Shown here: positions 50,919 through 59,388 of the stretch, in pieces | Layout of the letters: each line of letters starts with the position of its first letter | Position numbering within the stretch: position 1 is the stretch's first letter | From: Stutzerimonas stutzeri KOS6 | GTDB lineage: Bacteria; Pseudomonadota; Gammaproteobacteria; Pseudomonadales; Pseudomonadaceae | DNA length: 64,000 nucleotides | Reading direction: 5' to 3' | Assembly (NCBI RefSeq): GCF_000307775.2 | Contig: NZ_KK020675.1 | Location: 538,542 to 602,541, forward strand | Position numbers and translations under genes: made by a program | The notes under the pieces: model-generated | What the model was told of the DNA's origin: nothing | What the model saw: only the letters and a program-made list of their open reading frames with translations | Database searches by the model: none

Positions 50919-52169
50919 CTAGCGTTTCCCGGCGATGCTGCCGGGAAACGCCACCTGCCGACGGGGCTCCAGGGCTTCTCGGAGTGCCTTGCGATCCAGC
51001 GCACCGGCCCACGCTGAAACCACCACGCAGGCCAGACTATTTCCGATGACGTTGGTCAGTGACCGACACTTCATCAGCCGCTCGACGCCGAGCAACAGAC
51101 CGAGCGCTTCCAGCGGCACCAGATTCAGACCCGCGACCGTCGCCGTCAACGTCAGGAAGGCGGAGCCGGCCGCGCTGGTCGACCCCAGCGACGTCAGCAG
51201 CGCGATCATCAGCAGGACCGACAGCTGCATTCCGTCCAGTGCGATGCCCGCCAGTTGCGCGAGAAACACCGCGGCGCAGGTCACGTAGATATTCGAACCG
51301 GCGAGGTTGAAGGTGTAGCCGGTGCTGAGCACCAGTCGCACCTCCCGACGCCCGCATCCGGCGCGCTCAAGCTTTTCGATCAGCCCCGGTACCGCAGCCA
51401 CGGAGGCACCGGTAAAGGCGACCAGGCAGAGTTCGGCCTTGATATAGGCGATGAGTCGAAACAGGCCGATGCCGCCCAGCCGGGCCATGACACCCATTAC
51501 AACGACGATGAACAGCAGGCAGGCGAAATACACCGTGCCGACGAACTTGAGCAGTGGCCAGGCCGATGCAGGCCCGTACCGCCCGACGGTGTATGCCATG
51601 GCGCCGAATGCGGCCAGCGGCGCGAACTTGAGCAGCATGCGCAACGCCTTGAGCAGCCAATCGACCAGCACATCCAAGCGGCGCCGCAACGGCTCGCCCG
51701 CATCGCCCGCCCAGCCGAGACCGAGACCGAACAGCAACGCCGCCAGCAATACCGGAAGAATGATGGTGTGTCCGACGACCTGCGCCAGGCTGGTCAGGAC
51801 GGCCGCAGGCAGGTCATGCATCGGCTGCGTCGTCGATACCGGAAACGACACGGCATCGAGACCGGGAGCCAGCAACGTCGCCACGGCCGCTCCGGTGATC
51901 AGCGACAGCACGGCCATCAGCAGGAAATACGCCATCACGCGCCCGGCGCAGCGGGTCTTCTGGCCGCGCTCCCCGAAGCCGGCCACCGCGGAGGACACCA
52001 GCACGAACATCACCAGCGGCACCGCATGGCCGATCACGCCGAGGAAGGCATCGCTGAGCGGCTTCATCTCGATGGCCAGCAGCGGTCGCATGATGCCCAG
52101 CGAAAGACCCAGGGCGATCGCGAACAGGAGGAGCACGGTGTCGTTGCGGTACAGCTTGGATAAAATCAT
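50919..52169 (-). CDS. Divergent DAACS-family symporter (DctA/GltP fold)
   Basis: 416 aa, about eight membrane helices and two re-entrant loops. The family fold is clear (STGYTFNLAGSNIYVTCAAV, GVERLMKCRSLTNVIGNSLA), but key residues differ from DctA: the NLDG Asp is Ala290, the serine-rich first re-entrant loop (SSSES in DctA) is FTGASVAAVP, and the GIDRFM Asp is Glu. The final Arg (CRSLTN) is kept. Substrate and ion coupling may therefore differ from C4-dicarboxylate/proton transport. Its stop is 4 bp from the convergent lyase gene; LysR is divergent. Confidence 0.83.
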   Translation of the reverse strand: MILSKLYRNDTVLLLFAIALGLSLGIMRPLLAIEMKPLSDAFLGVIGHAVPLVMFVLVSSAVAGFGERGQKTRCAGRVMAYFLLMAVLSLITGAAVATLLAPGLDAVSFPVSTTQPMHDLPAAVLTSLAQVVGHTIILPVLLAALLFGLGLGWAGDAGEPLRRRLDVLVDWLLKALRMLLKFAPLAAFGAMAYTVGRYGPASAWPLLKFVGTVYFACLLFIVVVMGVMARLGGIGLFRLIAYIKAELCLVAFTGASVAAVPGLIEKLERAGCGRREVRLVLSTGYTFNLAGSNIYVTCAAVFLAQLAGIALDGMQLSVLLMIALLTSLGSTSAAGSAFLTLTATVAGLNLVPLEALGLLLGVERLMKCRSLTNVIGNSLACVVVSAWAGALDRKALREALEPRRQVAFPGSIAGKR

Positions 52170-52281
52170 GGGCCGCCGAGCGAAGTTGTTGTTTTAGTCG
52201 CTTCAGTGCCCCGTATCCTACCTCATCAGGACACACCCGCCGCCCGCACATCGGCCGCCGCCCCGCCAGGATTACCAGCTT

Positions 52282-53208
52282 ATGGAACTTCGCCACCTCC
52301 GCTATTTCGTCATGGTTGCCGAGGAAAGGCATTTCACCCGCGCCGCTGCACGCCTGCATATGCAGCAGCCGCCGTTGAGCCAGCAGATCCGGGCGCTGGA
52401 AACGGAGCTCGGGTTCGACCTGTTCAAGCGCCATCCCAAGGGTGTGGACCTGACCACTGGCGGAGCGGCGTTTCTGGAGGAGGCCCAGGCGATCCTGGCG
52501 CGGGTAGAGGACGGTGCCCGCCGCGCCGCCCGCGTCGCCACCGGTGTGGAGGGCACGCTGACGATCGGCTTTACCTCGTCCGCGGCAGCGCACCCGTTGA
52601 TTCCGCGCATCATCCGCGCCTACCGCGAGCAGTACCCGGCGGTTTCCATCACCTTGCAAGAAGGCAACGCCGGGCGCCTGACCGAACGCGCATGCGCTGG
52701 CGAACTGGAGGTCGGGATCCTGCGCGCACCGGTCGGTCGGCCGGCCGGCATCGACTTCCACCGCCTGCTGGTAGAGGAGCTGCTGTGGGTACTTCCGGTC
52801 GGTCACCCGGCACTGGCCAGCTCCGATGGCGGAATCGACCTTCAGATCCTGCGCAACGAGCCCTTCATTCTGGTGCGCCGGCCCGGCGCACCGGGGATGT
52901 ATGCCAATCTGCTGCGTGTCTGCCAGGCGGCGGGGTTCGAGCCCAAGGTGGCCTTCGAGGTCGAACGCATGCTCACGAACGTCAGCCTGGTTGCGGCTGG
53001 CGAGGGAATATCGGTGGTGCCCGCCTCCATGCGCGACATTCATCGAGACAGCGTGGTTTACCGTCGGATCCTGGGCGCGCGCCCGCGCCTGGTCGCACCC
53101 TTGACCATGGTCTGCCGCCGCTTCAACCAGTCCCCGGCATTACAGAACTTTATCCGGCTCGCTCGGCAATGGGCCAAGGAACACCGGGCTCAAGCACTGC
53201 GGAAATGA
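52282..53208 (+). CDS. LysR-family regulator, CatM/BenM branch
   Basis: 308 aa. DNA-binding part MELRHLRYFVMVAEERHFTR and ARLHMQQPPLSQQIRALETE is the CatM/BenM/CbbR-like pattern. Effector domain from about 90 (LTIGFTSSAAAHPLIPRIIR). Divergent from the DAACS transporter over 112 bp, so it probably controls that gene and perhaps the porin-lyase pair, with a carboxylate as the likely inducer. Confidence 0.87.
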   Translation: MELRHLRYFVMVAEERHFTRAAARLHMQQPPLSQQIRALETELGFDLFKRHPKGVDLTTGGAAFLEEAQAILARVEDGARRAARVATGVEGTLTIGFTSSAAAHPLIPRIIRAYREQYPAVSITLQEGNAGRLTERACAGELEVGILRAPVGRPAGIDFHRLLVEELLWVLPVGHPALASSDGGIDLQILRNEPFILVRRPGAPGMYANLLRVCQAAGFEPKVAFEVERMLTNVSLVAAGEGISVVPASMRDIHRDSVVYRRILGARPRLVAPLTMVCRRFNQSPALQNFIRLARQWAKEHRAQALRK

Positions 53209-53399
53209 GCATCGGCCGTCATCGAAGCCAGGCAACCTTTGCGCTCGACGGCTTGTGGCTGGTCTGCGCTCGGCTTCACCGGCAAATGCAGGAGATGCTG
53301 GCTGCCGTTGCGGCACAAGCGAAGTCGGCACCCCCCAGCTTGGGACGGCGACAACGACATAAAGCTAGCACCCTTGCTTTCTGCCGCTGTACGCCCGCG

Positions 53400-54101
53400 C
53401 TACCACGGCAGTTCCTCCCCGCTGTAGGCATAGAAGCCACCGCTCGCGTCCGGGCCCGCACTGTCGACCACCCGCAGCAGATCCTGCGCTGCATTGGCGG
53501 CTGGGCGGCCGATTTCGGCGCCGCGGAAGGGTTGCGACAGGCGCGAGTTCACCGTGCCCGGGTGCAGCGCCAGCAGCACGGCGTTCGGCTGGCTGCGGCG
53601 GACTTCGATGGCAGCCGTCCTGATCAGCATGTTCAGCGCGGCCTTGGAAGCACGGTAGCTGTACCAGCCGCCGAGGCGGTTGTCGCCGATGCTGCCGACC
53701 TTGGCCGAGAGCATGGCCAGCACGCCGCGCTGGCGGTCGAGCAGGCCGCTGAAGTGGCGCAGCACCAGCGCCGGGCCGAAGGTGTTGATCTGGAAGGTGC
53801 GTAGCAGCTGCTCCTGGTTGAGATCGGCGAGGCGCTTCTCCGGCATGAAGTCGGCGTCATGCAGCACCCCGGCGGCGTTGATGATCAGCTGAAACGGCCC
53901 CTGTCCGGCCACGGCTGCCGCCGCCTGTTCGATGCTCGCAGGGTCGGCCAGGTCGAGCGCCGGTGCGGATGCGCGACTCAGCGTGATCACCGAAGCGCAG
54001 CGTGGATCGCCACGCAGGGCCTCGACCAATGCTGCGCCGATGCCACCGCTGGCGCCGATCACCAGCGCGCGAAACCCATCGGGGAATGATTGCATCTGCA
54101 T
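53400..54101 (-). CDS. Short-chain dehydrogenase/reductase, C-factor-like
   Basis: 233 aa. Cofactor loop VIGASGGIG at about 12-20, NAAGVLHD at about 75, catalytic Ser in MLSAKVGS and YSYRASKAAL. The glycine pattern and short C-terminus (FYAYSGEELPW) fit the C-factor/CsgA-type SDR group of Myxococcus, unrelated to curli CsgA. The ATG at 54101 gives a family-length protein. It starts 16 bp after the AarF-like gene and probably shares its transcript. Confidence 0.85.
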   Translation of the reverse strand: MQMQSFPDGFRALVIGASGGIGAALVEALRGDPRCASVITLSRASAPALDLADPASIEQAAAAVAGQGPFQLIINAAGVLHDADFMPEKRLADLNQEQLLRTFQINTFGPALVLRHFSGLLDRQRGVLAMLSAKVGSIGDNRLGGWYSYRASKAALNMLIRTAAIEVRRSQPNAVLLALHPGTVNSRLSQPFRGAEIGRPAANAAQDLLRVVDSAGPDASGGFYAYSGEELPW

Positions 54102-54117
54102 GGCAGGCTCCAATTGT

Positions 54118-55425
54118 TCAGGATTGGCAAGACCCGGCCTCGCTGCGCCAGCGGTCGATATGCGCGGCGAGCAGATCGGCGATGGGCAGGCAGGCACCGA
54201 GTCGATAGAGGTTCCAGTAGTGGCCTTCCAGCGTGCGATTGATCAGCAACGTACCGGAGGCCGGTTGCAGGCTGCCGAGCGCCGACATCAGCAACGGGAA
54301 CAGCTCGGAGAGCTGCCGATGCAGTGCGGCGCCGCGAAAATCCCACTGCGCACCGGGTTGCAGCAACGGATGCAGCATCAGGTGGATGCGCCGGTACAGG
54401 CCATGGGGCGGCGTGCTCCCGGGCTGGCGGCCGCCCAGCGCCTGAAAGCCGGGTTCCAGTGCTTCGCTGGACGGGCCACGCAGCGCCTCGAATATCTGCA
54501 CGTAGCCGGCCAGCAGGTGCGGCTCGACCCGCAGCACACTGCCGAAATCGTAGATCAGCAGCTCGCCGTCCGCGGTCCAGGCAAGGTTGCCTGGATGCGG
54601 GTCGGTGTGCAGCATTTGCAGCCCGAACGCCTGCGCCGCAAGCCACTGGCAAAGGGTTTCGGCCAGCCGTTGGCGCACCTGCGCCGGCGCTTGCTCCACC
54701 TCGGCCATGGAGCGCCCCGGCAGCTCTTCCAGCACCAGCACGCCGGGTCGGCAGAGCTCGCCGGCGGCAAACGGAATGCGGATGCCTGGCCAGTCACTGA
54801 AGTACTGGCGGAACGCTTCGAGACGGGCTCTTTCGGCATCGTAATCCAGCTCCTCGCCGATGGCCCGCTGCAGCTCGAGGTACACCGCCTCCAGGCGCGC
54901 CGGCGGCGTGCCGAACAGGCGGCCCAGCGGCATCAACCGGCGCAGCTGGCGCAGGTCGGCATCGCATATGGCACGGATGCCGGGATACTGGATCTTCATG
55001 ATCAGCGCCCTGCCCTGGCGATCCCGGGCGCGGTGCACCTGACCCAGCGAGGCGGCCGCAGCAGGCACTGGCTCGATCGACTCGAACAGCTCGTACAGCC
55101 TGCCGTCGTAGAGCTGCTGCAGATTGGCCTGCAGCGCCGCGAATGGCAGCGAGGGCACCTGGTTCTGCAGGCGCGCCAGGGCCGCACTGACCGGCCCGGG
55201 CAACAGGTCCTGCCATTGCGAGGCCTGCTGACCGAGCTTGAGCACCGGTCCCTTCATCTGCCCGAGCGCGTCACCGAGCAGTTCGCCCACCGGCTCCCAG
55301 TCGGTGCGCGCCTTGCCCGGGGTGATGCGCTGTACCAGCAGGTTGCCAGCGATACGCGCGCCGGTTCCGCCCAGTTGCAGAAAGCGCCCCAGTGCCGATG
55401 CCGAGGGACGTGAGAATCGAGACAT
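54118..55425 (-). CDS. ABC1/AarF (UbiB) family atypical kinase
   Basis: 435 aa. UbiB-type blocks: GPVLKLGQQASQ (KxGQ motif), AAASLGQVHRARDRQGRALI (Ala-rich loop and nucleotide lysine region), MKIQYPGI, LHTDPHPGNLAW (catalytic DxHxxN) and YDFGSVLRV (DFG). No C-terminal membrane anchor, unlike UbiB. Family members support ubiquinone or lipid metabolism through ATPase activity. The ATG at 55425 is chosen by family start (MSRFSRPSASALGRFLQLG). Lies upstream of an SDR in the same operon, a combination seen in pseudomonads. Confidence 0.85.
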   Translation of the reverse strand: MSRFSRPSASALGRFLQLGGTGARIAGNLLVQRITPGKARTDWEPVGELLGDALGQMKGPVLKLGQQASQWQDLLPGPVSAALARLQNQVPSLPFAALQANLQQLYDGRLYELFESIEPVPAAAASLGQVHRARDRQGRALIMKIQYPGIRAICDADLRQLRRLMPLGRLFGTPPARLEAVYLELQRAIGEELDYDAERARLEAFRQYFSDWPGIRIPFAAGELCRPGVLVLEELPGRSMAEVEQAPAQVRQRLAETLCQWLAAQAFGLQMLHTDPHPGNLAWTADGELLIYDFGSVLRVEPHLLAGYVQIFEALRGPSSEALEPGFQALGGRQPGSTPPHGLYRRIHLMLHPLLQPGAQWDFRGAALHRQLSELFPLLMSALGSLQPASGTLLINRTLEGHYWNLYRLGACLPIADLLAAHIDRWRSEAGSCQS

Positions 55426-55809
55426 GCAGGCGACCCGTGAAGGCAAAGGCTGATCATGGAGCAGCCGGGCCAGCGATCCAATACCCAATGGTTGCAGCCT
55501 GTTGCATCGTCGCTGCGGCGGAACAACAAGCGCAGCGCCAAACGCGTGTGGCTCGGCGTCAGCATGGCATTCAGCGGCGAACGCGGAACGGGCGGACAGC
55601 GAATGAGTCGGATTAGATGACCGCGCCCTCGAGCGTCGCCTGCCGAGCGCATTCGGCGAACACGGCACGCCACCGTGCGACGACTCGAGCGGCTTCCGGC
55701 CCGACCACTGCAGGCAATCCCGCGCGTGTTTGCGTCCGACCTGGCTCTTTTGCGGGCCATGTGGATATCAAGCAAGGCACGCGGCGAAGCCTGCCCAAGG
55801 AGAACGGAA
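55426..55809. other. Divergent promoter region, AarF-like and KaiC-like genes
   Basis: 384 bp with no coding signal I trust; open frames run through it but have no family resemblance or ribosome sites. AAGGAG at 55797 is the KaiC-like ribosome site. No repeat or terminator was seen. Confidence 0.4.
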
Positions 55810-57336
55810 ATGACCGACTCGACTACTCCCCCCCATCACCCGGACGCTGAAGCCCCGCGCATTTCCACCGGCAGCGAGGGGCTGGACGACATCCTCGGCG
55901 GCGGCCTGGACCCCAACCGCATGTACCTCTATGAAGGCTGCCCCGGATCGGGGAAAACCACCATCGCGCTGCAATTCTTGTTCGAAGGCGTGCGCCAAGG
56001 CGAAAACGTCCTCTATGTGACCCTGTCGGAAACCAGGGACGAGCTGGAGCTGGTGGCCAAGCGACACGGCTGGACTCTGGACGGCATCGATGTGTTCGAG
56101 CTGGTCACCCCGGAGGCGAGCCTCGATCCGGAACTCGAACTGACCGTGCTGCATCCGGCGGAAATGGAGCTGAGCGAAACCACGCAGCAGGTGTTCGATC
56201 GCGTCACCGAGACCAACCCGAGCCGGGTCATCTTCGACAGCCTTTCGGAAATGCGCCTGCTGGCGCAAAGCCCGCTGCGCTATCGGCGGCAGGTGCTGGC
56301 GCTCAAACACTTCTTCACCACGCGCAACTGCACCGTGATCCTGCTTGACGACCAGACTTCGGAAAAGGGCGATCTGCAGCTGCATTCCATCTCCCACGGC
56401 GTAGTCATGCTCGAACAGCTGGCCATCGACTATGGCGCCGAGCGCAGGCGGCTGCGGGTCATCAAGATGCGTGGCATCCAGTTCCGCGGCGGTTATCACG
56501 ACTTCGTCATCCGCAAAGGTGGCCTGCGGATCTACCCGCGGCTGGTCGCCGCCGAGCACCATTCGCCATTCATCGGCACCCTCGCCTCCTCCGGCAACGA
56601 AGCGCTGGACAGGATGCTCGGGGGCGGACTGGAGCGCGGCACCAACGCGCTGCTGGTCGGCGCGGCCGGCGTCGGGAAATCATCGTTGGCCCTGAGCTAT
56701 GCCGGAGCCGCATGCGCTCGCGGCGAACAGGTGGCCTTCTTCGTCTTCGACGAGAACATCGGCACCCTGCTGGCACGCGGACGCTCACTCGGCTTGGCCA
56801 TGGAGCCCTGGATCGAGCAGGGCCTGCTGCATCTGCAGCAGGTCGATCCCGCCGAGCTGTCACCGGGCGAATTCATCTCCGCGGTGCGTCAGAGTGTCGA
56901 AGTGCAGGGCGCGAAGCTGGTCATCCTGGACAGCCTCAACGGGTATCTGCACGCCATGCCCGACGGCAAATTCCTCATCCTGCAGATGCATGAGCTGCTG
57001 AGCTACCTGGGCCAGAAAGGGGTAATCAGCATCATGGTGCTGGCCCAGCATGGGATGGTCGGCCCGATCGATGCACCGATCGATATCAGCTACCTCAGCG
57101 ATGCCGTTATCATGCAGCGCTACTTCGAGCATGCCGGCGTCGTTCGCCGGGCCTTGTCTGTGGTGAAGAAGCGCAGCGGGCGGCATGAAAACACCGTCCG
57201 CGAATATCGCCTCAGCGCTGCCGGCCTGCAGGTCGGGCCGCCCCTCAGCCATTTCAGTGGCATCCTCTCGGGCACGCCGGAATACTTCGGCGATGCGACC
57301 TTACTGTTTACGGACGAGCATGACGACGCCCATTAA
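55810..57336 (+). CDS. KaiC-like double-domain ATPase
   Basis: 508 aa with two RecA-type domains, CI and CII. Walker A motifs are GCPGSGKTT at 43-51 and GAAGVGKSS at 284-292; Walker B strands are RVIFDSLSE and KLVILDSLNGYLH. Catalytic carboxylates are single in CI (LSETRD) and DE in CII (VFDEN). At the KaiC autophosphorylation site, the S431/T432 pair is Ser427-Tyr428 (DISYLSDA). There is no kaiA or kaiB nearby, so a bacterial signalling role, not a full clock, is likely. The downstream kinase gene starts 17 bp inside its 3' end, a strong sign of co-function. Confidence 0.9.
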   Translation: MTDSTTPPHHPDAEAPRISTGSEGLDDILGGGLDPNRMYLYEGCPGSGKTTIALQFLFEGVRQGENVLYVTLSETRDELELVAKRHGWTLDGIDVFELVTPEASLDPELELTVLHPAEMELSETTQQVFDRVTETNPSRVIFDSLSEMRLLAQSPLRYRRQVLALKHFFTTRNCTVILLDDQTSEKGDLQLHSISHGVVMLEQLAIDYGAERRRLRVIKMRGIQFRGGYHDFVIRKGGLRIYPRLVAAEHHSPFIGTLASSGNEALDRMLGGGLERGTNALLVGAAGVGKSSLALSYAGAACARGEQVAFFVFDENIGTLLARGRSLGLAMEPWIEQGLLHLQQVDPAELSPGEFISAVRQSVEVQGAKLVILDSLNGYLHAMPDGKFLILQMHELLSYLGQKGVISIMVLAQHGMVGPIDAPIDISYLSDAVIMQRYFEHAGVVRRALSVVKKRSGRHENTVREYRLSAAGLQVGPPLSHFSGILSGTPEYFGDATLLFTDEHDDAH

Positions 57337-59011
57337 GCGAGACAACCCGATTGTAGTTGTCTATGCCCCGATCGGCCGCGACGGCCCCGCTTCGGCGGAG
57401 CTGCTCGGCCGCAGCGGCATGGATGCCGTTGTCTGCCACAGCGTTGCGGAAGTGCTGCAACGCGCCGAAAGCGACGCCGATGCCGTGTTCATCGCCGAGG
57501 AAGGTTTGTTCGGCCAGGATCTCGAAGGGATTTCGGACTGGGTCAGGCGGCAGCCAGCCTGGTCGGACTTTCCCTTCGTCGTACTTACCAGCAAGCAACA
57601 ACAACCAGCGGTCGCTGCCTGGCGCCAGCGCATGGTCGCCGCGCTGCGCAACGTCTCGCTGCTGGAACGTCCGGTGCAGGGCATCACCCTGACCAGCGCC
57701 CTGAAAACCGCCCTGCGCGGGCGTCATCGCCAGTACGAAGTCAGGGCCCTGCTGGAAGCGCGTGAGCGGGCCTCGCAACAACTCGAAGAGCTGATCGTCG
57801 AACGCACCAGCGAACTGGAAGAGGCCAACCTAGAATTGCGCACACAAATGGAAGAACGTGCACATATCGAGGAAACCCTGCGCCAGACGCAGAAGATCGA
57901 AGCCATCGGCCAACTCACCGGAGGCATCGCCCACGATTTCAATAACCTGCTGATGGTCATCTCGGGCGGCCTAGACATGCTCGATCGGCGCGACGATCCG
58001 GATCGCCGCAAGCGCCTGATGGACGGCATGCGGCAAGCGGCCCAGCGCGGCTCGGCGCTGACTCGCCAGTTGCTGGCCTTCTCCAGGCGCCAGTCCCTGG
58101 CCCCCGAACCTGTCGACCTGGCCAGCCGCATCAGCCAGATACGTGAAATGCTCGACCGCAGCCTGCGTGGCGACGTGCATGTCCGCCAGCAGTTCGCGCC
58201 TGACCTGTGGCCAGTACAGGTCGATCCGGGCGAACTGGAGCTGGTCATCCTCAACCTGGCGGTCAATGCGCGCGATGCCATGCCTATGGGCGGCTCCATT
58301 CTGCTGCAGGCCTGCAACGCACCGAATGAACAGGTCATGGGCCGCAGAGCAGACTTCGTCCGCCTTGCCGTGATCGATACGGGCACCGGCATCCCCGCCG
58401 AGGTGCGCAGCCGGGTGTTCGACCCGTTCTTCAGCACCAAGGAAATCGGCAAGGGCTCGGGCCTGGGGTTGGCGCAGGTGTATGGGTTCGCCAGGCAATC
58501 GGGCGGTACCGTCTGGATAGAGAGCGAATGCGGCCAGGGCACCAGCGTGATCCTGCTGCTACCACGAGCCGAGCAGACTCCCGCACAACCCGCCGACGAT
58601 GCGCAGGCCGCGGATGACGACTGCGACGTCTCCGTCGGCAGTGTCCTGCTGGTGGACGATGACGAGGAAGTCGCCGCCCTGGTCGGCGAGATGCTGGAAC
58701 ATCTCGGCTACCGCGTCACTTATGCGGCCAATGCCACCGAGGCACTCAACGCACTGGCCAATGGCTGCAAGGTGGACATCGTGTTCTCCGACGTGATGAT
58801 GCCCGGCGGCATGAACGGCGTTGAGCTGGCCCGGGAAATCCGCAGCCGTGCGTTGGGCATCCCCGTGCTGCTCACCAGCGGCTACGCCGAGGCCGCCCTG
58901 CAGTCGGTCATCGCCGAGGGCATACAGGTACTGGCCAAGCCGTACCGGCTGGAAGAGCTGGCGGAGGCGCTGCGCGAGGCCATCGAAGCTGCAGCAGTGG
59001 CTGCCGGTTGA
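57320..59011 (+). CDS. Hybrid histidine kinase with degenerate N-terminal receiver
   Basis: 563 aa, soluble. Order: receiver-like domain (10-125) without a phosphoacceptor Asp; coiled coil (140-195); HisKA with His205 (GGIAHDFNNLL); HATPase with N box LNLAVNARDAMPMGG, DTGTGIP and GKGSGLGLAQVYG; C-terminal receiver (440-563) with DDDEE pocket, Asp491 (DIVFSDVMMP) and Lys in VLAKPYR. Starts at ATG 57320 within the end of kaiC-like gene. The degenerate first receiver may be the contact with the KaiC protein, as in SasA, though SasA uses a thioredoxin-like domain. Confidence 0.88.
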   Translation: MTTPIKRDNPIVVVYAPIGRDGPASAELLGRSGMDAVVCHSVAEVLQRAESDADAVFIAEEGLFGQDLEGISDWVRRQPAWSDFPFVVLTSKQQQPAVAAWRQRMVAALRNVSLLERPVQGITLTSALKTALRGRHRQYEVRALLEARERASQQLEELIVERTSELEEANLELRTQMEERAHIEETLRQTQKIEAIGQLTGGIAHDFNNLLMVISGGLDMLDRRDDPDRRKRLMDGMRQAAQRGSALTRQLLAFSRRQSLAPEPVDLASRISQIREMLDRSLRGDVHVRQQFAPDLWPVQVDPGELELVILNLAVNARDAMPMGGSILLQACNAPNEQVMGRRADFVRLAVIDTGTGIPAEVRSRVFDPFFSTKEIGKGSGLGLAQVYGFARQSGGTVWIESECGQGTSVILLLPRAEQTPAQPADDAQAADDDCDVSVGSVLLVDDDEEVAALVGEMLEHLGYRVTYAANATEALNALANGCKVDIVFSDVMMPGGMNGVELAREIRSRALGIPVLLTSGYAEAALQSVIAEGIQVLAKPYRLEELAEALREAIEAAAVAAG

Positions 59012-59388
59012 CCCATGCGCTGATGCAGGGCTGAACGCCTGGGGCATTGCATCGGCGGCTGGCGCCGAACAACGCCGCCACGGATCGTTGCCACGCCAGA
59101 GCACGGCGTGTCTGCAAAAAAATATCCGCCACCAGGCCGCCCGCACGGCGCGCCAAGACAGTGCAGCAGGAACAGCCTCTGCCTGGCTCCGAGCCCGCCA
59201 CCCGCCTGCATCCGCGCCCTTGCCGACGCACCATTGGAGCCCACTGCCCGCCTCGCAATGAGGCATGCTCCTCTGCTGCCGAAACGGCATCAGCATGCTC
59301 GATATTCTCTGCTTTTGCGCTCAGGCAGTGCGACCAGATACTGCGCCCGCCGGCCGCCATTCCGCAGCCGGTCAAGCAGGACAGACAC
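59012..59388. other. Intergenic region before the oxygenase cluster
   Basis: 377 bp. No gene, terminator or repeat was recognised. It should contain the promoter of the downstream oxygenase-hydrolase-ABC cluster. A long open frame extends through it from 59047 in the oxygenase frame but lacks a start and resemblance before 59389. Confidence 0.4.

Noticed and set aside
53400..54101. Second csgA gene (name of the C-factor SDR)
   Set aside because: The Myxococcus CsgA SDR shares only the name with curli CsgA; this is an ordinary SDR.
59012..59388. Xanthine-sensing NMT1-motif riboswitch before the NMT1-type importer cluster
   Set aside because: I could not match the conserved core in this region or in 61112-61156; a covariance search would be needed.
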